This document shows positions 7,133 to 15,160 of a stretch of 16,536 bases of DNA, piece after piece. Source of the DNA: Pseudomonadota bacterium (GTDB taxonomy: Bacteria; Pseudomonadota; Alphaproteobacteria; Acetobacterales; Acetobacteraceae); assembly GCA_021780935.1 (NCBI GenBank), contig JAJXXT010000066.1, positions 1 through 16,536 of the forward strand, read 5' to 3'. The position numbers and the translations under genes were made by a program. Each line of letters begins with the position of its first letter. The first letter of the stretch is position 1. The notes below the pieces were generated by a model, which saw only the letters and a list, made by a program, of their open reading frames with translations, searched no databases and was not told the origin of the DNA.

Positions 7133-8772
7133 TGCCACGCCGCACCACCGGCGAGGCGGTGGTCGAGGCCCTGCTCGCGCACGGAATCACGACGCTCTAC
7201 GCGCTGCCCGGCGTGCACAACGACCATTTGTTCGACGCCATCGCGCGCAGCGACGGGCAGATGCGGATCCTGCACACGCGCCACGAGCAGACCGCGGCCT
7301 ACATGGCGCTCGGCGCGGCGCTCGCCACCGGCAAGCCGCAGGCTTTCAGCGTCGTGCCCGGCCCCGGCCTGCTCAACGCCTCCGCGGCACTGCTCAGCGC
7401 CTATGGCGCCGGCGCGCCCGTGCTGGCGCTGGTCGGGCAGATTCCCTCCTTCGCGATCGACCGCGGCCTCGGCCATCTGCACGAGCTGCGCGATCAGCTC
7501 GGCCTGCTCGGCCACATAACCAAGTTCGCGGCGCGCATCGCCGACCCGGCTGCCGCCCCCGGCCTGGTGGCCCGCGCGCTGCACGAGGCGATGTCCGGCC
7601 GCCAGCGCCCCGTCGCGCTCGAGTGCGCCATCGACGTCTGGGGGCGTGCGGGGGAGGTGATGCCGGTGGCGCCCTTCGCGCCGGCGCCTCCGCCGCTCGA
7701 CGCCGACGCGATCGCCCGCGCCGCGGCGCTCATTGCGGAAGCAAGACGCCCTGTCATCGTCGCCGGCAGCGGTGCCCACGGCGCCGGCGCGGAACTTCTG
7801 GCGTTTGCGGAGAAGCTCGGGGCGCCGGTCGTGACCTACCGCCGCGGGCGCGGCGTGATCCCGACGGCACATCCGCTCGCCGCCTCCCTGCCGGTCGGCA
7901 ACCGGCTCTGGGCCGAGGCGGATCTGGCGATCGGCGTCGGCACCCGGATGCTGCAGCCGCTTTCGGTCTGGGGCACCGACGCGAAGCTGAAATTGATACG
8001 TATCGATATCGATGCCGAGGAGACGGCCCGCTTCCGTCACCCCGACGTCGCCATCGTCGCCGACGCCGCGGCCGCGCTCGCGGCGCTTACCGCCGCCCTG
8101 CCCGCGCGGCGTGAGCCCGATCCCGCCATCGCGCGTGAAAAGACCTGGCTGGCCGGGCGGCTGGCGCGGCAGGAGCCGCAGATGGGCTTCCTGCATGCGA
8201 TCCGCGCCGCCCTGCCGGAAGACGGCATCCTGGTCGAGGACGTGACCCAACTCGCCTTCGTCGCCCGCGTCGCCTTCGATGTTGCCGCGCCTCGCCGCTA
8301 CATCGCGCCGGGCTACCAGGACAATCTCGGCTGGGGCTACGGCATCGCGCTCGGCGCGCAAGCCGCCTGCCGCGACCGCGCCGTGGTCTGCATCGCCGGC
8401 GATGGCGGCTTCATGTACCAGGCGGGCGAGCTTTCGACCGCCGTGGCCCACGGCCTGCCGCTGGTCGTCGTGGTGTTCGACGATGGCGCCTTCGGCAATG
8501 TCCGCCGCATCCAGCAGCAGCATTTCGGCAATCGCCTGATCGCGAGCGATCTCGCCAACCCCGATTTCTGCCGCTTCGCCGAAAGCTTCGGCGTGCGTGC
8601 CTGGAAGGTCGGGGACGCGGAAGGGCTGGAATCGGCATTGCGGGAGGCGTTGGCCGCGCGCAAGCCGGGCCTGATCGCGGTGCGCGTTGGCGAGATGCCG
8701 ACCCCGTGGGACATGCTGGTGGGGCGGCGCGTGCGTGGGCCGGACGAGGCCTGGCGGCCGAACATGCCGTAG
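7132..8772 (+). CDS. ThDP-dependent enzyme, acetolactate synthase-like superfamily, substrate unknown
   Basis: A 546-residue protein with the three-domain architecture of the acetolactate synthase/decarboxylase superfamily. An N-terminal PYR domain carries the activating Glu52 in TRHEQTAAYMA and a VVPGPGLLNA segment. The central domain spans about 190-325. A C-terminal PP domain has the GDG motif (423-425). The residues aligned with the second half of the GDG...NN Mg-ThDP motif are Asp450-Asp451, in FDDGAFGN, rather than Asn-Asn. There is no regulatory subunit gene next to it, which argues against a biosynthetic acetolactate synthase. The one-base overlap with the uronate dehydrogenase gene suggests it acts on a 2-keto acid or aldehyde derived from sugar-acid breakdown, but that is inference. 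Other 2-ketoacid decarboxylases or lyases of the group are equally possible. Confidence 0.88.
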   Translation: MPRRTTGEAVVEALLAHGITTLYALPGVHNDHLFDAIARSDGQMRILHTRHEQTAAYMALGAALATGKPQAFSVVPGPGLLNASAALLSAYGAGAPVLALVGQIPSFAIDRGLGHLHELRDQLGLLGHITKFAARIADPAAAPGLVARALHEAMSGRQRPVALECAIDVWGRAGEVMPVAPFAPAPPPLDADAIARAAALIAEARRPVIVAGSGAHGAGAELLAFAEKLGAPVVTYRRGRGVIPTAHPLAASLPVGNRLWAEADLAIGVGTRMLQPLSVWGTDAKLKLIRIDIDAEETARFRHPDVAIVADAAAALAALTAALPARREPDPAIAREKTWLAGRLARQEPQMGFLHAIRAALPEDGILVEDVTQLAFVARVAFDVAAPRRYIAPGYQDNLGWGYGIALGAQAACRDRAVVCIAGDGGFMYQAGELSTAVAHGLPLVVVVFDDGAFGNVRRIQQQHFGNRLIASDLANPDFCRFAESFGVRAWKVGDAEGLESALREALAARKPGLIAVRVGEMPTPWDMLVGRRVRGPDEAWRPNMP

Positions 8773-8892
8773 CGCGTCACGCCGGCACGATCGCCGCCGC
8801 GCGTCGCCAGGCGGAGCAACCGCTCGTTAAGCCTGTCGGGTGCAAGCTCGCGCCAGTCATTCGGCTTTCACGATGGCGGGGGAGCGCAGACG

Positions 8893-9801
8893 ATGGACGG
8901 CGACATCGGCGCGGGCGGCGCAGCTTCGCTGACCGGGCCGGGGCAGGTGGTGTGCTGCCGCGGCCGGCAATGGCGCGTGCTGGACCATCCGCTCGTCCGC
9001 CACGCGCTTGCCGAGTTCGTCAGCGGCTTCGAGGACCCGACCCTGCAATTCTTCGACGCGGCGTTGCCCGCCTGCCGCCGGCTCATCGATGTCGGCGGCT
9101 ATTTCGGCATGCTCAGCCTCTATGCCGGCGACCGCGTGGACGAGATCACGCTGTTCGAGCCCAGCCCGTCGCACCAAGCGGTGCTGCGAGCCCATCTGGC
9201 GCTCAACCCCGGAGTTGGCGCGCGTACGACGGTGATCCAGGCCGCGGTGGGAGCCGCGGCCGGCGAGCACGAGCTGTTCCGCAAGGGCTTTGCCGATTCC
9301 GGCGCCAGCCTGTTCCAGGTGGTCGAGCGGCAGGGGCTGCTGTCCGGCGCGTGCGAGGCGCTCGTCCCCGTCGTGGCGGCGGCGACGGCGCTGGCGCAGG
9401 CTGGGCTGGATGCGGACACGCTGCTCAAGATCGACATCGAGGGCGCCGAATACGAGGTCATTCCGGCGATTGCCGGTCTGTTGCGCCAGAGCCGGCCATT
9501 TCTCCAGCTATCGTTTCATCCCTTCAATCTGGTGGCCGCTGGCGACGCCGTCGCAACCAACCTGCTGCGGTTGCGGCGCATGATCGATCTGGTCGAGGCG
9601 CTGCGCGGCTACGATTATTGGTATCTGCCGATGCGCGACGGATGGCGCGAGGTGACGCCGGAGCAGATGCCGGGATTCCTCGAGGCGTACCTGCTGCAGC
9701 CGAAGGCCGTGGCGCGCATCGCCACCCGGCAATACGGCTTTGTCGAAAGCATGGGCTTCGCACGCCAGCGCCTCGATCTGCCCGGCTGCCGCGCCTGGTA
9801 A
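8893..9801 (+). CDS. FkbM family SAM-dependent methyltransferase
   Basis: A 302-residue methyltransferase. SAM motif I is LIDVGGYFG (64-72), an acidic FEPSP (88-92) follows, and the FkbM-diagnostic KIDIEGAEYEVI is at 179-190, with LQLSFHPFN after it. FkbM enzymes O-methylate sugars, polyketides or other small hydroxyl substrates and are common in exopolysaccharide and LPS loci. The ATG at 8893 is chosen because a GGGGGAG lies 8 nt upstream and the reading starts cleanly there. The 120 bp between the ThDP enzyme and this gene show no ORF and no convincing hairpin, so it may have its own promoter. It is convergent with paaE across a 48-bp gap with no convincing T-run terminator. Its partner genes are not evident, and it may relate to the glycan genes at the left edge. 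Confidence 0.88.
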   Translation: MDGDIGAGGAASLTGPGQVVCCRGRQWRVLDHPLVRHALAEFVSGFEDPTLQFFDAALPACRRLIDVGGYFGMLSLYAGDRVDEITLFEPSPSHQAVLRAHLALNPGVGARTTVIQAAVGAAAGEHELFRKGFADSGASLFQVVERQGLLSGACEALVPVVAAATALAQAGLDADTLLKIDIEGAEYEVIPAIAGLLRQSRPFLQLSFHPFNLVAAGDAVATNLLRLRRMIDLVEALRGYDYWYLPMRDGWREVTPEQMPGFLEAYLLQPKAVARIATRQYGFVESMGFARQRLDLPGCRAW

Positions 9802-9849
9802 CCGCGCGGCGGCGTGGGCGGCTGTCGCGGGCGTGCCCTGGGGCCTCGG

Positions 9850-10947
9850 TCAGGCGGCGTCGTAGTCGACGGTCACCCGATCGGTGGTCGGCACCGCCTG
9901 GCAGGTGAGCACGAAGCCCGCGTCCATCTCCCACGGTTCGAGCGAGAAGTTCTGCCGCATCTCGGCCGCGCCCTCGACCAGTCGCGCACGGCAGGTGCAG
10001 CACATGCCGGCGCGGCACGACCACGGCAGGTCGAGCCCCGCGCGAACCGCCGCTTCCAGCACCGCCTCGCCCGCCGCAACCGCGACCTCGGTGGTCTTGC
10101 CGTCATGGATGATGCGTGCCCGCGCGAAGGCCGGCGCGTCCGCCGCCACGCGCGCCGGCGCCGGGCGCAGGGCCTCGCCCGCAACGGCGAAGCGCTCGAC
10201 ATGCACCCGCTCGCGCGGCATGCCGAGCTCGGCCAGCGTTGCCTCGGTCATCGCGATCAGCCCCTCCGGCCCGCAGACATAGGCGGCATCGATCGTTGTG
10301 GGTTCGGCCCAGACGCGCACCAGGCGTTCCGTCTTCGCCCGGTCGAGGCGGCCCGCAAAGACGTCGAGTTCCTGCTCCTCGCGCGACAGCACATGCACGA
10401 GGGAGAACCTGTCGAGATACCGGTCCTTGAGGTCCTCGAGCGCGTCGCGGAACAGGATCTCCGGTGTCGTGCGGTTGGCATAAAGCAGCAACGCCTCGCT
10501 CGCGGCGTCGCGCTCGAGGATCGACGTCAGGATCGAGAGGATCGGGGTGATGCCGGAGCCGGCGGCGATCGCCAGATGCCGTCGTGCGTCGCCGGTCCCG
10601 GTCGCGAACCGGCCCTCCGGCGGCAACACGTCGAGCCGGTCGCCCGCTGCGAGCCTGGTGTTGGCGAAGGTCGAAAACACGCCACCCTCGACCTGCTTGA
10701 TCGCGACCCGCAGCTCGCCCGCGCCGGGTGGCACGCAGATCGAGTAGCAGCGCCGCAGCTCCTCGCCATCGATGCGCGTGCGCAACGTCAGGTATTGTCC
10801 GGGCCGGAACGCGAACACGCGGCTCAACGCCGCCGGCACCGCGAAGGCGACGGAGACGGCGGACGGTGTCTCCCGCCGCACCTCGGCGACGACGAGGGAG
10901 TGAAAGCGCAGCGCCGCATCAGCGGAGGCTGCGGTGGTCAGTGACAT
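9850..10947 (-). CDS. paaE: Phenylacetyl-CoA 1,2-epoxidase reductase subunit PaaE
   Basis: A 365-residue, three-part reductase. The FAD domain has RCYS (66-69). The NAD(P)H domain has GSGITP (130-135) and CGPEG (225-229). A C-terminal plant-type [2Fe-2S] ferredoxin domain has ligands Cys311, Cys316, Cys319 and Cys349 (C-x4-C-x2-C-x29-C). PaaE passes electrons from NADPH to the di-iron centre of PaaA so that the PaaABC oxygenase can epoxidise the ring of phenylacetyl-CoA. It is the last gene of the operon. Its ATG lies inside the 3' end of paaD (10-bp overlap). Flavin-domain-first, ferredoxin-last order together with the paaABCD neighbours distinguishes it from other oxygenase reductases. Confidence 0.95.
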   Translation of the reverse strand: MSLTTAASADAALRFHSLVVAEVRRETPSAVSVAFAVPAALSRVFAFRPGQYLTLRTRIDGEELRRCYSICVPPGAGELRVAIKQVEGGVFSTFANTRLAAGDRLDVLPPEGRFATGTGDARRHLAIAAGSGITPILSILTSILERDAASEALLLYANRTTPEILFRDALEDLKDRYLDRFSLVHVLSREEQELDVFAGRLDRAKTERLVRVWAEPTTIDAAYVCGPEGLIAMTEATLAELGMPRERVHVERFAVAGEALRPAPARVAADAPAFARARIIHDGKTTEVAVAAGEAVLEAAVRAGLDLPWSCRAGMCCTCRARLVEGAAEMRQNFSLEPWEMDAGFVLTCQAVPTTDRVTVDYDAA

Positions 10948-11414
10948 TTGAAGAGCTCGAACGGTTCGCGGCAGTCAAGACAGCGCCAGAGTGATTTGCA
11001 GGCCGTGGCGCCGAACGGGGCGATTTCCTCGGTCGCGGTGCTGGCGCAGCGCGGGCAGGCGGGCGCGGGCGGTGCGCCGGACCACGCCGCGCGCGGCGCC
11101 GGCGGCGCAATGCCCGCCGCCCGTAGCTTCTCGCGCGCCTCCGCGCCGATCCAATCCGAGGTCCAGGCCGGCTCGCGCACGATGCGCACCCGCACGCGCT
11201 CGAACCCCGCTTCGAGCAGTGCTGCCTCGATGGCGAGCGCGATCATCCCCATGGCGGGGCAGCCATTGTACGTCGGCGTGATCGCGACCTCGATGCCCTG
11301 CGCAGTCGCGGTCACGTCGCGCACCATGCCGAGCTCGCCGAGGCTGAGCGCCGGCAGCTCGGGATCCGCGACGGCGGCCGCGATGTCGCGGGCGCGCGCG
11401 AGCGTCGTCACCAT
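10938..11414 (-). CDS. paaD: Phenylacetate degradation protein PaaD (MIP18/DUF59 type with zinc ribbon)
   Basis: A 158-residue protein. The N-terminal DUF59/MIP18 domain carries DPELP (17-21) and TPTYNGCPAM (47-56). A C-terminal zinc-ribbon-like part has Cys120/Cys123 and Cys145/Cys148, with additional cysteines at 139 and 157. PaaD is not a catalytic subunit. By its relation to SufT/MIP18 proteins it is thought to assist Fe-S cluster assembly, probably of PaaE. The ATG at 11414 (MVTTLARA) overlaps the paaC stop by 7 bp. A longer open frame to 11573 is rejected because it would run through paaC. Position between paaC and paaE is the canonical order. Confidence 0.94.
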   Translation of the reverse strand: MVTTLARARDIAAAVADPELPALSLGELGMVRDVTATAQGIEVAITPTYNGCPAMGMIALAIEAALLEAGFERVRVRIVREPAWTSDWIGAEAREKLRAAGIAPPAPRAAWSGAPPAPACPRCASTATEEIAPFGATACKSLWRCLDCREPFELFKCH

Positions 11415-12169
11415 GTCGCTCCGGGATGGCTGCGGTGCAGGTGCTGGAAGACGGCCAGCAAATGCCCGAGCGCTTCGCCGTGCCGGCCCGCTCGGCCGCC
11501 ACGTTGCGGAAACGCAACATCTGGCAAGATCAGCCGCGCTTCTGCAACCAGGGCCCGCACCTCGCGCTCCCAACCCTCGCGCAGTTCCGCCACATCCGGC
11601 ACGACGCCCGCGAGGGTCTCGTCCCCGGCATCGAACATTTCGTCCACATAAGGGGCGAGGCGCTCCAGCGCGGCCTGGGTGCGCGCGTGGCTTTCCGCCG
11701 TGCCGTCGCCGAGCCGCACCACCCAGGTCGCGGCGTGGCGAACGTGATAGGCCATTTCCTTGGCGGTCTTGGCGGCGAAGCCGGCGAGCGCGCGGTGCGT
11801 CGAACCGCTCGTCGCCTGCCAGAACAGCCTGGCATAGATCGCGTAGAGCGCCTGGCGGACCATCGTGTCGGCGAAATCCCCTCGCGGGCGCTCGACGATC
11901 AGCAGGTTGCGGAACTGCGCTTCGTCGCGCAGGTAGGCATAGTCGTCCTCGTCATGCCCCGCACCTTCGGCTTCCGCCGCCATGCCATAGAGCGCGCGGG
12001 CCTGACCGATGAGGTCGAGCCCCATGTTCGCCAGGGCCAGCTCCTCCTCCAGGATTGGCGCGTGACCCGTCCATTCCGAGAGGCGGTGGCCAAGGACCAG
12101 CGCATCGTCGGCGCGGCCGAGCAGGAAGCGGACAAACGGCGTTTCAGCGACGGCGACCGTGACGCTCAC
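11408..12169 (-). CDS. paaC: Phenylacetyl-CoA 1,2-epoxidase subunit PaaC
   Basis: A 253-residue ferritin-like helical protein. It has the family blocks LGHRLSEWTGHAPILEEELA, ALANMGLDLIGQAR, YLRDEAQFRN, a KEMAYHVRH segment and VVRLGDGTAESH. PaaC pairs with PaaA as the structural, non-catalytic di-iron-fold subunit of the PaaABCE multicomponent oxygenase in the cytoplasm. The start is taken as GTG at 12169 ([12 protein letters not shown]). It overlaps the paaB stop codon as GTGA, and no ATG is available near the conserved N-terminus. It overlaps paaD at the other end, so the whole block is translationally coupled. Confidence 0.95.
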   Translation of the reverse strand: MSVTVAVAETPFVRFLLGRADDALVLGHRLSEWTGHAPILEEELALANMGLDLIGQARALYGMAAEAEGAGHDEDDYAYLRDEAQFRNLLIVERPRGDFADTMVRQALYAIYARLFWQATSGSTHRALAGFAAKTAKEMAYHVRHAATWVVRLGDGTAESHARTQAALERLAPYVDEMFDAGDETLAGVVPDVAELREGWEREVRALVAEARLILPDVAFPQRGGRAGRHGEALGHLLAVFQHLHRSHPGATW

Positions 12170-12453
12170 ATGTGCCCCACGTCGTCGGGGATGTCGTAGA
12201 AGGTCGGGTGGCGATAGATCTTGCTCGCCGTCGGCTCGAAGAGTTCGTCCTTGTCCGCGGGGTCCGAGGCGGTGATCGCGACGGAGGGCACGACCCAGAT
12301 CGAGAGCCCTTCGCCGCGGCGCGTGTAGACGTCGCGCGCCGCCTGCAACGCCAGCGCGGCATCGGTGGCGTGCACGGAGCCGACGTGCCGGTGCGCCAGC
12401 CCCTGCCTCGCCCGGATGAACACTTCCCAGAGCGGAACCGCGGCCTCGCTCAT
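12166..12453 (-). CDS. paaB: Phenylacetyl-CoA 1,2-epoxidase subunit PaaB
   Basis: A 95-residue protein, exactly the family's normal size. It shows the conserved [21 protein letters not shown] start, an [19 protein letters not shown] core, and the tail [18 protein letters not shown]. PaaB is the small non-catalytic subunit that bridges PaaAC heterodimers in the epoxidase. The ATG at 12453 overlaps the paaA stop (ATGA), and its own TGA overlaps the paaC GTG start. Confidence 0.95.
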   Translation of the reverse strand: MSEAAVPLWEVFIRARQGLAHRHVGSVHATDAALALQAARDVYTRRGEGLSIWVVPSVAITASDPADKDELFEPTASKIYRHPTFYDIPDDVGHM

Positions 12454-13415
12454 GCCGCTTGCCTTCGCTGTTTCGCGGCATAGGCGCGCGCCGCCTCGCG
12501 CACCCAGGCGCCGTCCGCCTGGGCGTTGCGGCGCGCCTCCAGCCGCTCGCGGTTGCAGGTGCCGCCGCCGGCCAGCACGCGACGGAACTCCACCCAGTCG
12601 ATCGGCCCGGTGCACCAGTGTCCCGATGCTATATCGAAACGAAGTGCCGGGTCCGGAATGACCAGCCCCAGGTAGCGGGCCTGCGGCACCGTGGCGTCGA
12701 TGAATTTCTGCCGCAACGCGTCGTTGGAGAAGCGCTTGATCTTCCAGCGTGTCGAGGCGTTGCCGTGCTCGCTCTCCGTGTCCGGGGGGCCGAACATCAT
12801 CAGGCACGGCCACCACCAGCGGTCGAGCGCTGCTTGTGCCATCGCGTTCTGTGCCTCGCTGCCGCGGCACAGCGTCATCATGATCTCGTAGCCCTGGCGC
12901 TGGTGGAAGCTCTCCTCGCGGCAGATGCGGATCATCGCCCGCGCGTAGGGGCCATAGGAGCAGCGGCAAAGCGGGATCTGGTTCATGATCGCCGCGCCGT
13001 CCACCAGCCAGCCGATGGCGCCGATATCGGCCCAGGTCGGCGTCGGGTAGTTGAAGATGGAGGAGTATTTTGCGCGACCGTCGAGCAGGGCCGCGACCAT
13101 CTCCTCGCGCGAGGAACCGAGCGTCTCCGCCGCGGCGTAGAGATAGAGCCCGTGCCCGCCCTCGTCCTGCACCTTGGCCAGCAACGCTGCCTTGCGCTTG
13201 AGCGATGGTGCGCGCGTGATCCAGTTGCCCTCGGGCAGCATGCCGACGATCTCGGAATGCGCGTGCTGGGAGATCTGGCGCAGCAGCGTGCGCCGGTACG
13301 CTTCGGGCATCGCGTCATTCGCCTCGATGCGCTCCTCGGCATCGATGCGCGCCTGGAAGCGCTCCTCCTCCGGCCCGCCCGCACCCTCGATCGAAACCAG
13401 ACCCTGCGTGTACAT
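12450..13415 (-). CDS. paaA: Phenylacetyl-CoA 1,2-epoxidase catalytic subunit PaaA
   Basis: A 321-residue di-iron oxygenase subunit. Both ExxH iron-ligand pairs are visible: Glu85/His88 in [11 protein letters not shown] and Glu168/His171 in [28 protein letters not shown] and [13 protein letters not shown] are strong family signatures. PaaA epoxidises the aromatic ring of phenylacetyl-CoA at C1-C2, the committing step of aerobic phenylacetate degradation. The ATG at 13415 is preceded by GGGAGA with a 5-6-nt spacer. It is separated from the upstream decarboxylase stop by only 24 bp, so both are very probably on one transcript. Confidence 0.96.
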   Translation of the reverse strand: MYTQGLVSIEGAGGPEEERFQARIDAEERIEANDAMPEAYRRTLLRQISQHAHSEIVGMLPEGNWITRAPSLKRKAALLAKVQDEGGHGLYLYAAAETLGSSREEMVAALLDGRAKYSSIFNYPTPTWADIGAIGWLVDGAAIMNQIPLCRCSYGPYARAMIRICREESFHQRQGYEIMMTLCRGSEAQNAMAQAALDRWWWPCLMMFGPPDTESEHGNASTRWKIKRFSNDALRQKFIDATVPQARYLGLVIPDPALRFDIASGHWCTGPIDWVEFRRVLAGGGTCNRERLEARRNAQADGAWVREAARAYAAKQRRQAA

Positions 13416-13420
13416 CGCAT

Positions 13421-13426
13421 TCTCCC
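13421..13426 (-). promoter_or_regulatory. Ribosome binding site of paaA
   Basis: GGGAGA on the - strand, 5 nt before the paaA ATG and within the 24-bp gap after the decarboxylase stop. It supports the chosen start, and the gap leaves almost no room for an independent promoter. Confidence 0.65.
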
Positions 13427-13439
13427 GCGTCGATCTCTA

Positions 13440-15077
13440 TCACGAATTGGCGCGCGCCGCCTTGAAGCCAGCCACGAACCTGGCGAGCGTCTCGGAGGTT
13501 TCGCCGCGCGGCAGCATCGCCTCGATGAGCTGAAACCGCCCGCGCGTCGCGTGCGCGCGCGCCAGCGCCGCCGCGAACTCGCGCCGCGTGGCAACGCGCA
13601 CACCGTCGCCGCCGAGCGGCCCCGCAAGCTCGGCGAAGCGCCAGTCGCTGAGGTCGTTGAAGCCGCTTTCCGGCTGGAACACGCGCAGCATTTCCCAGCT
13701 CGAATTGTTGAACACGACGACGATCGGGTCCCAGCCATAGCGCCGGCAGTTGCCGAGCTCCCAGCCGGTCATCTGGAACGCGCCATCACCCACCAGGATC
13801 AGCGGCCGCCCGCCGGCGGCAACGCAGGCGCCGAGCCCCGCCGGCACGCCGAAGCCCATGCCCGCATAATAACCGGGCGCGACCAGGCCCGTGTTGGCGA
13901 TCTCCATCGCCGTGAACAGGCAGTCCCCCATGTCTGCCGCGATCGGCATCTTGCCGTGCGCGGCGAACAGGTCGTTGATGCCGGCGGCGATGTCGGACGG
14001 GCGCAGCGCGCCGTCGTCCACGGCCAGCGTCGTCGCCGCTTCCGCGAACGTGCCGAGGCGCGCTGCCGGCCGCGTTGCCGGCCGTGCCAGCAGCGCGTCG
14101 AGCAGTGCGTCGAGCGGGATGTCGGGGTAGGTATGGTGACCGACGCGTACCGCGCGGTCCAGCGCGAGGATCGCCCGCCGCATGTCGATCTTGCGCGCGG
14201 AGACGGCGAAATTCGTGTCGGACAGGATGACGCCGAGCAGCAGCAGCGCGTCCGACTCTTCCACCAGCGACGTGATCGCGGCGTCTCCCGCGGCACCGAG
14301 ATAGGTGCCGCGCACCAGCCGCGGGTGCGCCGCCAGCAGACCGCGCCCCATGAACGTCGTGACGACGGGAATGCCGAGCCGCTCAGCCAGCGCCGCGACC
14401 TTTTCCTCGACGCCGTAGCGGCGCAGCTCGACATCGACGAGCATCACCGGCCGCTGCGCCCGTGCCAGCCGGGCCAGCACCTCCTCGGCGCATTCCCCGA
14501 GCGCCTCGGGGTCGGCCGCCGTGCGCTCCAGAACCGGCACCTTGCCGGTTGGCGCCGCCACCAGGTCGCGCGGCAGTTCCAGATACACGGGGCGGGAATA
14601 GTCCAGCGCGCTGCGCAGCACCCGGGCGATGTCGGCCGGTGCGCGTGCCGGGTCGTCCAGTACCGCGGCGTCGCAGGTGATCTCGCGGAAGATGCGCGCC
14701 TGTGTGTCGATGGCGCGCGACATATGATGCAGTTGCCAGCCGCTCGCCCGCTCGCGCACGCCCGGCGCACCGGAAATCACCACCACCGGCGACCGCTCGG
14801 CATAGGCGCCGGCGATCGGGTTCACCAGGTTGAACGCGCCCGCGCCCCAGGTCGCCACGGCGACCGAGAGGCGCCCACCGAACCGCGCCGCCGCGTCCGC
14901 CGCGAACCCCACCGAGGGCTCGTGGCTCAGCGTGTAAAAGGGGAGGCTGCCGCTCTCCTCCACCTGCTTGAAGAAGGGCAGCACGAAATCGCCGGGAATC
15001 CCGAAGATCTCCCGCGCGCCATGGGCGACGAGCGCTTCGAGCAACACACGGCCCAAGGGACGATGGCTGCCTGGCAT
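13440..15077 (-). CDS. ipdC: Indolepyruvate/phenylpyruvate decarboxylase (ThDP-dependent)
   Basis: A 545-residue ThDP decarboxylase. Long stretches read like the Azospirillum indolepyruvate/phenylpyruvate decarboxylase: GIPGDFVLPFFK, TLSHEPSVGFAADAAAR with the activating Glu53, SPVVVISGAPG, RPVYLELPRD, RRYGVEEKVA, ILSDTNFAVS, MAPGYYAGMGFGVP-type (here VAPGYYAGMGFGVP) and FQPESGFNDL. The Mg-ThDP motif runs from GDG (430-432) to NN (457-458). It converts phenylpyruvate or indole-3-pyruvate to the arylacetaldehyde and CO2. Placement directly before paaABCDE favours a phenylpyruvate-to-phenylacetate route over auxin synthesis, though the two activities can overlap in this family. The ATG at 15077 has GGAG 6 nt upstream. 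It is the first gene of the unit. No aldehyde dehydrogenase or phenylacetate-CoA ligase is nearby. Confidence 0.9.
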   Translation of the reverse strand: MPGSHRPLGRVLLEALVAHGAREIFGIPGDFVLPFFKQVEESGSLPFYTLSHEPSVGFAADAAARFGGRLSVAVATWGAGAFNLVNPIAGAYAERSPVVVISGAPGVRERASGWQLHHMSRAIDTQARIFREITCDAAVLDDPARAPADIARVLRSALDYSRPVYLELPRDLVAAPTGKVPVLERTAADPEALGECAEEVLARLARAQRPVMLVDVELRRYGVEEKVAALAERLGIPVVTTFMGRGLLAAHPRLVRGTYLGAAGDAAITSLVEESDALLLLGVILSDTNFAVSARKIDMRRAILALDRAVRVGHHTYPDIPLDALLDALLARPATRPAARLGTFAEAATTLAVDDGALRPSDIAAGINDLFAAHGKMPIAADMGDCLFTAMEIANTGLVAPGYYAGMGFGVPAGLGACVAAGGRPLILVGDGAFQMTGWELGNCRRYGWDPIVVVFNNSSWEMLRVFQPESGFNDLSDWRFAELAGPLGGDGVRVATRREFAAALARAHATRGRFQLIEAMLPRGETSETLARFVAGFKAARANS

Positions 15078-15130
15078 CCGGAACTCCGATCCGTCGAGGG
15101 GCGTGGAGCGCGCGGCTTACCAGGATATAG

Positions 15131-15158
15131 TTCCACGTGAAATCATTTTCCGCGGAAA
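15131..15158 (-). promoter_or_regulatory. Two adjacent palindromes upstream of ipdC (candidate operator)
   Basis: A perfect 12-bp palindrome, TTTCCGCGGAAA (15147-15158), and a near-palindrome around CACGTG, TTCCACGTGAAA (15131-15142), have centres 16 bp apart. They lie about 55-80 bp upstream of the ipdC start in the least GC-rich part of the intergenic region, where the promoter of the ipdC-paa unit should be. The nearby TATATC-like stretch (15124-15129 on the - strand) might be a -10. The cognate regulator is not in the window. Confidence 0.4.
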
Positions 15159-15160
15159 GC

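Noticed and set aside
7093..8523. A 476-codon open frame on the - strand opposite the ThDP enzyme
   Set aside because: Composition is of the shadow type, and it overlaps a protein with clear catalytic motifs on the other strand.
9802..9849. Terminator between the convergent FkbM and paaE genes
   Set aside because: Only very short complementary stretches (such as GGGC/GCCC) with no T-run; not better than expected in such GC-rich DNA.
11415..11573. Longer N-terminus for PaaD
   Set aside because: It would run through the 3' part of paaC in another frame. MVTTLARA at 11414 fits the family and the overlap pattern.
12459..15140. An 893-codon open frame on the + strand, opposite paaB/paaA/ipdC
   Set aside because: It is His/Arg/Ala-rich, shows no family resemblance, and lies wholly antisense to genes with unmistakable motifs. 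It is a by-product of high GC and the lack of stops in a mirrored frame.
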